The notes under the pieces: generated by a model
Seen by the model: only the letters and a program-made list of their open reading frames with translations
Told to the model about the DNA's origin: nothing
The model's database searches: none
Origin: Hyphomicrobium facile
GTDB lineage: Bacteria > Pseudomonadota > Alphaproteobacteria > Rhizobiales > Hyphomicrobiaceae
Direction of reading: 5' to 3'
Length of the DNA: 64,000 nt
Assembly: GCF_900116175.1 (NCBI RefSeq)
Contig: NZ_FPCH01000004.1
Span: 1 to 64,000, forward strand
Translations under genes and position numbers: made by a program
Shown: piece by piece, positions 17,934 through 27,297 of the stretch
Layout of the letters: every line of letters begins with the position of its first letter
Position numbering within the stretch: position 1 is the stretch's first letter

Positions 17934-18971
17934 TTAAGTCTCGGGACGCGACGCACGCGCCAGATAGTCTTTGACGAACGCGCCGTACTCGGTCGTTGAG
18001 ACACCATCCGGCGCCAGCATCCTCGGCGTCGCCCCGGAAGAGAAGCACCACGCCATTGAATGAAGCTTGAGCGGTTCTAGAACATCACGCGTGAATGGAA
18101 TGCCGAAGTCTTCCGGCGTGCCTCTGATGGCATCATCCCCGTCCCTGCTGAAGCCCCACTCGGTCACGACGACAGGTTTGACGGCCGGAAGCCCGTCTAG
18201 GGTGTCCGGCCAGCGCGAAGCGACGCCACGATCTTCATTCGGATAGCAATGCCAGGAATAGATGACCCGCTCGTCATCGATCAGGTTCTTCGTGACTCCC
18301 TTGAGATCGTGGGCCCACCGCCCGCCCGCAACGATGATGATCGCGTCGGACCGCGATCGGATTTCGCTGATCAGCCGCACCCAGAGGGCTTTGAGAACCG
18401 GCCAATGTTCGCCAGTGCTTCGCCACAGCTTACCGTCGTAAACCGGCTCGTTCCAAAGTTCGAAAAGAATGGCGGGGTCATTCCCGAAACGTGCAGACAC
18501 GTGCCGCCAAAAGTCCAGAGCCAGCACATCGTCGGATTCGAAGGCGTCGAGTGGCAGACCCCAACTGGGATCTACAGGCTCCGCGTACCGCCCGGGAAAA
18601 CCGATCGCATGCCAATCGATAATGACGAAAAGTCCCGCGGCTCGTGCTGCGGTGATATCGCGATCGAGTGCGACAAACGTCTGCTCCCGATTATGACGCC
18701 AATGTCCGGGATGAACGCTGATCCGCACGGCCGTTGAACGCCAATCGCGCGCAAGCACGTCGTAGTCGCTGAGGGGCCGTTCGCCCCGCACGTATACCGG
18801 GTCGCCGACACCGACACCCAGCAAACGAATTGGACGGCCGCCGAAACGGAGCTGATTGCCGGCGACGTCGAACCTCGATTGATCACCCGCACGCGCCAAC
18901 TTCGAGCTGAGAAAAGCGCTCGCAGCCGTCGCCCCGGCGATGAAGTTGCGGCGGCTAAGATTAGCTGACAT
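17934..18971 (-). CDS. GH5-family glycoside hydrolase, Tat-exported
   Basis: 345 residues. The N-terminus SANLSRRNFIAGATAASAFLSSKLARA has the twin-arginine pattern SRRNFI and an AxA-like cleavage site, so export of the folded enzyme by Tat is expected. The barrel is clan GH-A: the acid/base is the Glu of ILFELWNEPV, and the nucleophile is the Glu of PVVVTEWGFSRD. AVRISVHPGHW and DWHAIGFPG are the conserved Arg and His segments of early strands. The ATG at 18971 overlaps the wzz stop region by 11 bases. Hydrolases in such loci trim or release polymer, or free blocked synthesis machinery. The bond cleaved is unknown; beta-1,4 linkages are typical of the family. Confidence 0.85.
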   Translation of the reverse strand: MSANLSRRNFIAGATAASAFLSSKLARAGDQSRFDVAGNQLRFGGRPIRLLGVGVGDPVYVRGERPLSDYDVLARDWRSTAVRISVHPGHWRHNREQTFVALDRDITAARAAGLFVIIDWHAIGFPGRYAEPVDPSWGLPLDAFESDDVLALDFWRHVSARFGNDPAILFELWNEPVYDGKLWRSTGEHWPVLKALWVRLISEIRSRSDAIIIVAGGRWAHDLKGVTKNLIDDERVIYSWHCYPNEDRGVASRWPDTLDGLPAVKPVVVTEWGFSRDGDDAIRGTPEDFGIPFTRDVLEPLKLHSMAWCFSSGATPRMLAPDGVSTTEYGAFVKDYLARASRPET

Positions 18972-21294
18972 GCGCAGCGACTGCCGCAGTGGGACGTGCA
19001 AGACCCTTCACCGTGAGGATCGCTCCGCAGAGACGCGGCAAATCCTTCGTCAGGGCGTCAACGCCCGTGTCGAACGCGACACCGTCGTTGGGCCGATTGG
19101 ATGAAACGAAGAGCACTTGGTTCGCGGCATCGAGATCGTGCGACAAGGCATCGGCCCGCGCATCGATGATGACGACATCGTAGGAAGGCTTTGCGTCATC
19201 CAGCGACGCGATGATCCAAGAAGCATCGGGGTTGTTGACGATCAAGAGATCGAGGCTCGGATCCCTTGTCTTGCTGATCTTTCCCCTCGCCTCGCGCGCC
19301 GTGCCCGCGCTCACTGCGCCGTCGGCCACCAGCAAGCGCGTAAGTCCGGGCGTCCGCACGTCGCCGTCAACGATCAAAACCTTTTTGCCTTCCGCCACAC
19401 ATGCATGCGCGAAGGCGAGCGCGATGACAGGTTTGATCGGCACGCCATGATTGGAGACGAACCAAACCGTCTGCACCGCATCGGGGCTCGCTCGGCCGCC
19501 GAGGTAAGCGTGGAGCGTCCGAATATGATCGGCGAACGCCGTATCCGGCGAGGTCGCAGCGATGCGCGCGAGCGATGCCATTGCCGAAGTGCCGTCGCGT
19601 AGCCACACCGTCTGGGCAGCACGCGAAGCGGCGCGCATATCGCAGATCAACCTGCGAGGCGAGAGCGGAACAACGTCCTTTTCTCTGGAAACGCCGTTGC
19701 TCGCCTTGACGAGCGTAGCCGCTCTCACGGCACCTCTGGAGACTTCGTCGGCACTGGCGTCACCGCCGGCCTCGGCACCCGTTTTGGTATTTCGGGGTGT
19801 CTTTAGCGGAGTTTCCTCATCCCGCTCGCGTGTTGACAGCATCGTGTCGTCGCTGCTGGCGCCACTTGCACGTACAGAGCTCGGCGCCTCGAAAAGCCCT
19901 CGCACAAGGGGAAACAAGATCGCCGCGGCAGCCAATGCCTGCCCGATCAGGAAACCGAGGATCGCCAGGATAACGCCACGAGGCGGAAACACGCGCGCCG
20001 CAAGCGGCATCGCAGACGAGATGATGCGCACGTTCGTCGTATTGAGCCGCGACTGCTCGCGCGTCTCGCGCGATCGCGCCACCGACTGCTGATAAAGGCT
20101 CTGGGTAACCTCGAGATTGCGCTCCAATTCGCGTAACTCGATTTGTGCCTTCGCCGCCTCGTTCATTTCGCCTTTGAGACGTTGAACGGCTTCTGCCAAA
20201 GATTGCTCATTGGCCTTGGCTCGTTCGTAGTCGTGGCGGATGCTGCCGAGGACGCGAAGGATCTCGCGATCCATTTCGGACCTGACGGCGCGCTCCTGTT
20301 GAGCCATCGTCACCATCACGGGATGCTTCGGCATCAATTGAGCGGCAAACCGGGCGCGCTCCGCCGAAACCGCCGCGAGCTGCTTTTTCAAATTGATCAA
20401 CGTCTGCGAAGCCATGATCTCGGGGATCGACTCGGGCGTCGCGCGCGACGATTGAATATCGTCCATCTGCGCTTTGATGCGGTCCGTCGCCACCCGCGCC
20501 AGAGCCAACTGATTGTTCGCATCGGTAAGCTGTTGCTCGACGACAAGTTTGCCGCTTGCGAGGCCGAGGTTGTTAGCCGCCTTGTAGGCAGCAATTTTTT
20601 CTTCCGCTGCGTTGACCTGGTCCTTCATCGCCTTGAGGCCCGAGTCCAGCGCTTCGGCAGCGCCTTCATTGCTCGACGAACGATATTGCGCCTGATCCTC
20701 GAGATACGCGGCGATGATGGCGTCGGCGATGCGCGCCGATTTGTTCGGATCGTTGGAACTGACCGACAGATCGATGACAAACGTGCGCTCGGGTCTCTTG
20801 ACGCCGATCCGCTGCTGCAACGTCTGCAGAGCCGTTGTTTCTGGGTAGCCCTTCGGTTCGGAACTCAAATACCCGGCAAGCCCGGGTAATGCGGTCGTTA
20901 GGGCGTTGCCTTGTGTGCCATTGAACTCCGGGTCATTTTGAAGACCCAACGCCGTGATGGCTCGTTTTAGAACACTGTTCGACGAAAGCACCTGAACCTG
21001 ACTCTCGACGACCGTGATGCCGGAATCGGATTCCCCGGCCCGTGGCATGACCTCTCTGTCAAGAAGGCGAAGGTCCCGTGGATCGACGAGAAGCTCGGCC
21101 GTGGCGACGTACCGGTGCGGTACGATCTTCGACAGCATCACCGCAAAGCCGGCGCCTAAAAGCCCGCAAATCAGCAGAAACAGCTTGCGCCGCCAAAGTG
21201 CTGCGAGAATGTCGGCGGCATCGATCCCGCGCTTTTTGGACGGCGCGGCGAGCCGATCCTGAACGGCCTCGGCATGAGGTTTATCCAAAAACAC
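18961..21294 (-). CDS. Wzz-type polysaccharide co-polymerase with degenerate BY-kinase domain
   Basis: 777 residues, from GTG with GGAG six bases upstream. Order: a helix near residues 35-55 (LFLLICGLLGAGFAVMLSKI), a Wzz domain (HRYVATAELLVDPRDLRLLD), long coiled coils (residues 190-410), a GNVR-like turn (LERNLEVTQSLYQQSVARSRE), a second helix near 440-460 (GVILAILGFLIGQALAAAAILF), a low-complexity linker, then a C-terminal nucleotide-binding-like domain. In that domain Walker A' (VLIVDGDVRTPGLT) and Walker B (YDVVIIDARAD) remain, but the expected GEGKST loop reads HGVPIKPV, and there is no C-terminal tyrosine cluster. So autophosphorylation is doubtful. It sets polymer length and export in the inner membrane, first in the operon with GH5 and wzy. 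Confidence 0.85.
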   Translation of the reverse strand: MFLDKPHAEAVQDRLAAPSKKRGIDAADILAALWRRKLFLLICGLLGAGFAVMLSKIVPHRYVATAELLVDPRDLRLLDREVMPRAGESDSGITVVESQVQVLSSNSVLKRAITALGLQNDPEFNGTQGNALTTALPGLAGYLSSEPKGYPETTALQTLQQRIGVKRPERTFVIDLSVSSNDPNKSARIADAIIAAYLEDQAQYRSSSNEGAAEALDSGLKAMKDQVNAAEEKIAAYKAANNLGLASGKLVVEQQLTDANNQLALARVATDRIKAQMDDIQSSRATPESIPEIMASQTLINLKKQLAAVSAERARFAAQLMPKHPVMVTMAQQERAVRSEMDREILRVLGSIRHDYERAKANEQSLAEAVQRLKGEMNEAAKAQIELRELERNLEVTQSLYQQSVARSRETREQSRLNTTNVRIISSAMPLAARVFPPRGVILAILGFLIGQALAAAAILFPLVRGLFEAPSSVRASGASSDDTMLSTRERDEETPLKTPRNTKTGAEAGGDASADEVSRGAVRAATLVKASNGVSREKDVVPLSPRRLICDMRAASRAAQTVWLRDGTSAMASLARIAATSPDTAFADHIRTLHAYLGGRASPDAVQTVWFVSNHGVPIKPVIALAFAHACVAEGKKVLIVDGDVRTPGLTRLLVADGAVSAGTAREARGKISKTRDPSLDLLIVNNPDASWIIASLDDAKPSYDVVIIDARADALSHDLDAANQVLFVSSNRPNDGVAFDTGVDALTKDLPRLCGAILTVKGLARPTAAVAAHVS

Positions 21295-21458
21295 GTCTGT
21301 CTCCGCCCCGCATCTCGTCTTGAAAAAACGACCCCCTCGGCCCTATCGAGCGAGCGAGATCGCCAATGACGAGCAAACGACATGCCAGCGGCTGACATGA
21401 TTAACATCGATTAAGGATTAGACCGAAAGAGATCGGGCCCTGCACCCATCGGCCAATG

Positions 21459-21485
21459 AAAAAAGGCCCCGGAAGCCGGGGCCTT
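21459..21485 (-). terminator. rho-independent terminator
   Basis: Perfect 10-bp stem, AAGGCCCCGG / CCGGGGCCTT, loop AAG, arms 21463-21472 and 21476-21485. Read on the minus strand it runs directly into a T-rich tail (21464 down to 21459). It is placed 10 bases past the stop of the secreted-protein gene at 21496. Confidence 0.9.
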
Positions 21486-21495
21486 CAAGTCGTTT

Positions 21496-21795
21496 TTACT
21501 TAGCCGTATCGCCCGGCTTCTTGTCGGAAGGGCCATTGGTGCTGTCTTGTGCGCCCTTGACGCCAGTCGCGTCCTGAGAAGGTGACATGCCCTGATCTCC
21601 TGAACTCGCGCCGCTGTTCGAAGCAGGATCATTTGCATCCATGGCAGGGCCATTCGTGCTACCCGGTGCGCCCTTCACGCCCGGTCCGGAACTCGTGTCC
21701 GAAGGCGGCCGATTGTCGTTCGTCGTATCAGCTGCGATTGCCGGCGCAGCACCGATCAGCGCTGCGAACGCACATGCCGCAATGAGTTTCTTCAT
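21496..21795 (-). CDS. small secreted protein with GVKGA-STNGP repeats
   Basis: 99 residues with a textbook Sec signal (MKKLIAACAFAALIGAAPAIAA). The mature 77 residues are disordered, rich in Gly, Ser, Asn, Asp and Pro, and contain two copies of a unit: GVKGAPGSTNGP and GVKGAQDSTNGP, about 35 residues apart. No cysteine, no hydrophobic segment. Similar small low-complexity exported proteins lie near polysaccharide genes in other Hyphomicrobiales, but no function is known to me. It has its own strong terminator, so it is a separate transcription unit, probably well expressed. Confidence 0.75.
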   Translation of the reverse strand: MKKLIAACAFAALIGAAPAIAADTTNDNRPPSDTSSGPGVKGAPGSTNGPAMDANDPASNSGASSGDQGMSPSQDATGVKGAQDSTNGPSDKKPGDTAK

Positions 21796-21894
21796 GGCGT
21801 GTCCATCCTTTGGTTTCTTCCGTTGCCAAGATGAAACGAATCCGTCCGCACCGTGTTCCGCTACTGCGGCACGAACCCGATCACATTCCGGAAA

Positions 21895-22209
21895 TCAGTT
21901 TTTGCCGCGGACTAAACGCAGGGCGAGCCGGTAGAGGAACCAAACGGCAAAAAACGGCGCGGCAATAATGAGGATTACCAAATCCGATGCCAAGCCGATG
22001 CCGCGGCGCAGAAAGGCCCAAACTTTCGATTTCGGCGGCTCAGGAAATTCGCCAGGAATATATTCACGCGTTGGGCACGGGGGCTCGACGACTTGCCGAG
22101 ACGCCCGACGCTGCACCCAAGCACGGCGGCGGAAATGATCGATCCTCCGCGCGTGGTTCGCCCCGCGGAAAGTGACTGGTCTCGTTTGACGCATTACGCT
22201 CACACTCAT
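21895..22209 (-). CDS. small hypothetical membrane protein
   Basis: 104 residues. The N-terminal half is strongly basic (many Arg), then a short PCPTREYIPGEFPEPPKSK segment, and one long hydrophobic segment near residues 70-95 (IGLASDLVILIIAAPFFAVWFLYRLAL) before a basic end (RLVRGKN). One or two membrane passes are likely. The true start may be later than the ATG at 22209. No family recognised. Confidence 0.55.
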   Translation of the reverse strand: MSVSVMRQTRPVTFRGANHARRIDHFRRRAWVQRRASRQVVEPPCPTREYIPGEFPEPPKSKVWAFLRRGIGLASDLVILIIAAPFFAVWFLYRLALRLVRGKN

Positions 22210-22359
22210 GGCAACGAAACGCGCGGAACGTACTAGCGTTCCGGCGTCACATTACCGCGAGCTGATGTTATGAAAGCTCAATAAAAAGCCACATTAACGG
22301 GCCTAAGACGACAGTTCGCATTAGCGAGTACCGCCGCCTTCAGGCGCCGCTTATTGCGA

Positions 22360-23925
<1,566 letters not shown>

Positions 23926-24648
23926 GTGCCGGAATCGTCTGCTCTTGTTCTTTTTTCAGGTGGCCAGGACTCGACCGTATGTCTGGCCTGGGCGCTAGAT
24001 CGTTACGACCGGATCGAAACGGTCGGGTTCAGCTACGGACAGCGCCACAGCGTCGAACTCGAGCAGCGTGAAATCATCCGCTCGAAACTCGCGCGCCTCG
24101 GCCCTGCGGGACAGCGCCTCGGCGGCGATACGGTCCTCGACTTGCCGGCACTCCAAAGCATCAGCGATACCGCGCTGACCCGCGACACGGAAATTGCGTT
24201 CGCGGCCACCGGATTGCCGACCACGTTCGTGCCGGGTCGCAACCTTCTATTCCTCACCTATGCCGCGGCGCTCGGATACCGGCGCGGGATCGCCACCATC
24301 GTCGGCGGCATGTGCGAGACAGACTTCTCCGGCTACCCCGATTGCCGGAACGATACGATGCAGGCAATGGCCCAGGCCCTGTCGTTGGGACTGGCGACGC
24401 CGGTGTCCATCGAAACCCCGCTCATGTTCATCGACAAGGCCGGAACCTGGGAATTGGCCTCGAAGCTCGGCGGCGAAGACCTGATCCAAATCATCCTCGA
24501 AGACACCCACACCTGCTACGTCGGCGACCGCACGAACCGTCACGAGTGGGGCTATGGTTGCGGCGTGTGCCCGGCTTGCGATCTTCGCGCTAAAGGCTGG
24601 GCGGAATGGCAAGCGCGCACAAATCGCGAATTGCCTCAGAAAGCGTAG
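23926..24648 (+). CDS. queC: 7-cyano-7-deazaguanine synthase
   Basis: About 240 residues. QueC converts 7-carboxy-7-deazaguanine to preQ0 with ATP and ammonia. The PP-loop is [35 protein letters not shown] and [18 protein letters not shown] are family blocks; the zinc site is [15 protein letters not shown] plus an upstream Cys. I use the GTG at 23926, because family members begin a few residues before the PP-loop; a GTG at 23887 in the same frame would add 13 residues with no ribosome-binding site. It is the first of four queuosine precursor genes on this strand. The stop lies inside a 16-bp tandem repeat. Confidence 0.95.
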   Translation: MPESSALVLFSGGQDSTVCLAWALDRYDRIETVGFSYGQRHSVELEQREIIRSKLARLGPAGQRLGGDTVLDLPALQSISDTALTRDTEIAFAATGLPTTFVPGRNLLFLTYAAALGYRRGIATIVGGMCETDFSGYPDCRNDTMQAMAQALSLGLATPVSIETPLMFIDKAGTWELASKLGGEDLIQIILEDTHTCYVGDRTNRHEWGYGCGVCPACDLRAKGWAEWQARTNRELPQKA

Positions 24649-24682
24649 ATCTCAGAAAGCGTAGATCTCAGAAAGGGTAGAT
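24635..24682. repeat. three tandem copies of a 16-bp unit
   Basis: CTCAGAAAGCGTAGAT at 24635-24650 and 24651-24666, then CTCAGAAAGGGTAGAT at 24667-24682 (one change). It spans the queC stop codon and supplies the last codons and stop of the convergent thioesterase gene, so both 3' ends are built from the repeat. Slippage duplication is the likely origin. Confidence 0.9.
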
Positions 24683-25165
24683 CAGGCACGTCGTCGTCGC
24701 GTGCGCGATGAGCCTGCCTCTGGTGTCCGTCAATCGGCCTTCAGCCGCCGCACCCCGACGCCCGCGCGACAGCAGTGTTCCTTCGGCACGAACGGTGCCC
24801 GTGTTCTTCGTCATCGGACGGAGCAACGAAACCTTGAATTCCATTGTCGTGAACCCGGTGCCCTTCGGAAGCGTCGACAGCACCGCGCACGCCATGCAGG
24901 AATCGAGCAGCGTCGCGGTATACCCTGCGTGTACGGTTCGAATGGGGTTGTAGTGCTCTTCGCGAGGTTCGGAAACGAACACCGTCCGCCCCTCCTCCGC
25001 TTCGACCAACCGGAACCCGAGCGTCTTCGAAATTGGCGGTCCCGGCAGATTGCCGCGCATTATGGCGGTAAGAAACTCGAGCCCGCTCATTGAAGTCAGC
25101 GTCGCAAGATCGACGATGCCGACATTGTCCGGCCCGGGAGAGCTTCGCGGTGCGCTTGGCTGCAT
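24668..25165 (-). CDS. PaaI-type hot-dog thioesterase
   Basis: 165 residues. The fold is shown by PISKTLGFRLVEAEEGRTVFVSEPREEHYNPIRTVHAGYTATLLDSCMACAVLSTL, with the HxGYxxTLLD helix typical of the phenylacetate thioesterase group, and the strand TTMEFKVSLLRPMTKNTGTVRAEGTLLSRGRRGAAAEGRLTD. It probably hydrolyses an acyl- or aryl-CoA. It is on the opposite strand inside the queuosine cluster, convergent with queC and divergent from queE, and has no evident link to that pathway. The last three residues are encoded by the tandem repeat. Confidence 0.85.
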   Translation of the reverse strand: MQPSAPRSSPGPDNVGIVDLATLTSMSGLEFLTAIMRGNLPGPPISKTLGFRLVEAEEGRTVFVSEPREEHYNPIRTVHAGYTATLLDSCMACAVLSTLPKGTGFTTMEFKVSLLRPMTKNTGTVRAEGTLLSRGRRGAAAEGRLTDTRGRLIAHATTTCLIYPF

Positions 25166-25393
25166 GGCTGGTCCCTTCCGTCAGGCTTCTAACGCAAACG
25201 GATTGGAACCCGTCGCCCGATTGAAACTGTTCTCATGCTCGGCGTCTTTCAATGCGGCGACGACGCCCTGCCGGCCATTTTCGGCCCCCGGCCGGCGCCT
25301 CTGATAAGCCGAAACAGCGACAGGAGCGCGCTGCGGTCACCATCCGCCCCTGCCGGACTTGACTTGCCCGCGGCGCTTCGTAGGTATCCCAGC

Positions 25394-26023
25394 ATGTATG
25401 CGATCAAGGAGATTTTCTACACGCTGCAAGGCGAAGGCGCGAACGCCGGCACGCCCGCCGTGTTCTGCCGGTTTGCAGGCTGCAACCTGTGGACCGGGCG
25501 TGAGCAGGATCGCGCCAAGGCCGTCTGCCAGTTCTGTGATACGGACTTCGTCGGGATGGACGGAGAAGGCGGCGGACGCTTCGAGACTGCCGATGCCCTC
25601 GCGGACGCCTGCCGGCAAGCGGCTCCTGCGTCAAACCATTCGATACTTGTCGTCCTGACCGGCGGAGAACCGATGCTTCAGGTGGACCAGGAGCTGGTCG
25701 ACGCGCTCCACGCGCGCGGCTTCAGGATCGCGATCGAAACCAACGGCACGCTTCCGGTCCTCGAAACGATTGATTGGATTTGCGTCTCACCGAAAGTCGG
25801 CTCCGACCTGAAGCAGCTGCACGGTCACGAGTTGAAGCTCGTCTTCCCGCAGGAAGGCGGCGACCCGGCCCGGTATCTCGAACTCGACTTCGAGGAACGC
25901 TTCCTGCAGCCGATGGACGGCCCCGATCAGCGCGCCAACACGCTTGCGGCCATCGCTTACTGCAAAGCCAATCCGGCATGGCGTCTGTCGGTCCAAACCC
26001 ATAAAATTCTCGGAATCCCTTAA
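25394..26023 (+). CDS. queE: 7-carboxy-7-deazaguanine synthase
   Basis: 209 residues from the ATG at 25394 (MYAIKEIFYTLQGEG, the standard start of the family). QueE is a radical SAM enzyme that contracts 6-carboxytetrahydropterin to 7-carboxy-7-deazaguanine. The [4Fe-4S] cysteines lie in FCRFAGCNLWTG ... CQFCDTDF, the spaced C-x(14)-C-x(2)-C form seen in proteobacterial QueE. VVLTGGEPMLQVD is the SAM-binding GGE motif, and IAIETNGT and VSPKVG follow. The frame is open 53 codons further upstream, but that part has no homology. Downstream genes queD and queF follow on the same strand. Confidence 0.95.
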   Translation: MYAIKEIFYTLQGEGANAGTPAVFCRFAGCNLWTGREQDRAKAVCQFCDTDFVGMDGEGGGRFETADALADACRQAAPASNHSILVVLTGGEPMLQVDQELVDALHARGFRIAIETNGTLPVLETIDWICVSPKVGSDLKQLHGHELKLVFPQEGGDPARYLELDFEERFLQPMDGPDQRANTLAAIAYCKANPAWRLSVQTHKILGIP

Positions 26024-26035
26024 CGAATGGGCCTT

Positions 26036-26057
26036 CCGCGCCGGTTTGGCGCGGTTT
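26036..26057 (+). terminator. weak hairpin between queE and queD
   Basis: CCGCGCC (26036-26042) pairs with GGCGCGG (26048-26054), loop GGTTT, followed by only three T before a C-rich run. It could be a weak terminator or attenuator reducing queD-queF transcription relative to queE; folding alone does not decide it. Confidence 0.4.
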
Positions 26058-26109
26058 GAGCCCCCCGGCGGGGGTGGCGCCTCGGGGCGAAATCCCGTAT
26101 GGAGCGGCC

Positions 26110-26496
26110 ATGCAAATTTATAAGGAATTCAGGTTCGAGGCGGCCCACTTCCTGCCGTCGGCAGCACCCGGCACACCCAATGCCCGCGTGCACGGACACT
26201 CGTTTCGCGCGCGCATTGTCGTCGAAGGCGAACCGGGCCCGACGACCGGCTACATCTTCCATTTCGACGAATTATCGTCAGCGCTCCGCGAAACGGAGGA
26301 CGCCCTCGATCATCGCATGCTGAACGACATCGACGGGCTCGAAGCGCCGACGCTCGAGCGCATCGCCGTGTGGATCTGGAACCGGCTTTCGAACCGCATC
26401 CCCGGCCTGTGCCAGGTCGAAGTCCATCGCGATAGCTGCAGTGAAGGTTGTATATATCGCGGACCTTCACCCGAAGCGCGTTTGGCTGCGGAGTAA
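26110..26496 (+). CDS. queD: QueD-like 6-carboxytetrahydropterin synthase homologue
   Basis: 128 residues from the ATG at 26110 (MQIYKEFRFEAAHFLPS). The tetrahydropterin-synthase fold is clear: zinc ligands His13, His28 and His30 (RVHGHSFR), FHFDELSSALRETEDALDHRMLND with the catalytic Asp-His, and a C-terminal VEVHRDSCSEGCIYRGP block. The usual catalytic Cys, four residues before HGH in typical QueD, is Asn24 here. QueD makes 6-carboxytetrahydropterin from dihydroneopterin triphosphate for queuosine. Position between queE and queF supports the assignment even with the missing Cys. A nearby Cys in the DSC-SEGC block might not substitute. Confidence 0.88.
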   Translation: MQIYKEFRFEAAHFLPSAAPGTPNARVHGHSFRARIVVEGEPGPTTGYIFHFDELSSALRETEDALDHRMLNDIDGLEAPTLERIAVWIWNRLSNRIPGLCQVEVHRDSCSEGCIYRGPSPEARLAAE

Positions 26497-26502
26497 CGGA
26501 CA

Positions 26503-26964
26503 ATGGCAGCGGAAAAGCCGGGCGCAACTCAGCTCGGCAAGCAAGTCGGGATACCGGACAGTCCCGAGACGGCTCAGCTCGACCGCGTCGCCAATCCGCA
26601 CGCCGATACAGACTATGTCGCGCGCTTCACCGCACCCGAGTTCACGTCACTGTGTCCCGTGACGGGCCAGCCCGATTTCGCACATCTCGTCATCGACTAC
26701 GTGCCGGGCGCGTGGCTGCTTGAAAGCAAATCGCTGAAACTCTATCTCGCGTCGTTTCGCAACCACGGTGCCTTCCATGAAGATTGCACCGTTGCGATCG
26801 GCAAGCGTATTGCGAGCCTTATCGAACCGAAGTTCCTGAGAATAGGCGGTTACTGGTATCCGCGCGGCGGCATTCCGATTGACGTCTTCTGGCAAACGGG
26901 AACACTTCCGAAGGATGTGTGGCTGCCGGACCAGGGCGTACAGCCATACAGAGGACGAGGCTAA
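26503..26964 (+). CDS. queF: NADPH-dependent 7-cyano-7-deazaguanine reductase, short type
   Basis: 153 residues, the unimodular QueF type. It reduces the nitrile of preQ0 to the aminomethyl of preQ1 with two NADPH. The nucleophile Cys is in [13 protein letters not shown], with the QueF motif [24 protein letters not shown] containing the NADPH-binding ESKS-L and the catalytic Asp-containing region, and [17 protein letters not shown] near the end. It starts six bases after queD and completes the C-E-D-F set. The tRNA-guanine transglycosylase and later queuosine steps are not in the window. Confidence 0.95.
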   Translation: MAAEKPGATQLGKQVGIPDSPETAQLDRVANPHADTDYVARFTAPEFTSLCPVTGQPDFAHLVIDYVPGAWLLESKSLKLYLASFRNHGAFHEDCTVAIGKRIASLIEPKFLRIGGYWYPRGGIPIDVFWQTGTLPKDVWLPDQGVQPYRGRG

Positions 26965-26972
26965 GCTCGTCC
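26953..26972 (+). terminator. hairpin overlapping queF stop
   Basis: GGACGAG (26953-26959) pairs with CTCGTCC (26966-26972) around the stop codon. No T-run follows within 10 bases, so it is at best a weak intrinsic terminator, or a 3'-end protecting stem. Confidence 0.35.
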
Positions 26973-27012
26973 CCTGCAATGATTTTCGGTCAGCCTTGAA
27001 TGGCTGAGCGAA

Positions 27013-27297
27013 TTACCAGCGGTTGTGGCGGTGGTGATGACGCCAATGCCGGTGATGGCGATACGGACGATAGTAGCCGTATCCATAATAGGGCCGGTAA
27101 TACGGCCTATAATAGCCATAGCGATGATGGCGATGCCGCCAACGGCGATAGTGCGTCTTCTCTACGACACTGTTGCCGCTCTTCGCAGCTGATTCAACTG
27201 CCGCAAGATTGCCGCCGCCGATTGCAGCGGCTTGAGCTCCGGTCGCGGCAAAGCCGATCCCGAGTCCCAGCGCCACTGCCAAAAGTAGATTTCGCAT
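27013..27297 (-). CDS. secreted Tyr/His/Arg-rich small protein
   Basis: 94 residues from the ATG at 27297, with GGGAG ahead of it. Signal peptide MRNLLLAVALGLGIGFAATGAQA is clear. The mature protein ends in about 45 residues made almost only of Tyr, Arg, His, Gly, Pro and Trp (repeats of YYRPYY and RHHRHW). Such low-complexity basic aromatic tails occur in small exported proteins of Hyphomicrobiales; metal or polyanion binding is a guess from composition. Frame is open further upstream but the signal fixes the start. Confidence 0.7.
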   Translation of the reverse strand: MRNLLLAVALGLGIGFAATGAQAAAIGGGNLAAVESAAKSGNSVVEKTHYRRWRHRHHRYGYYRPYYRPYYGYGYYRPYRHHRHWRHHHRHNRW

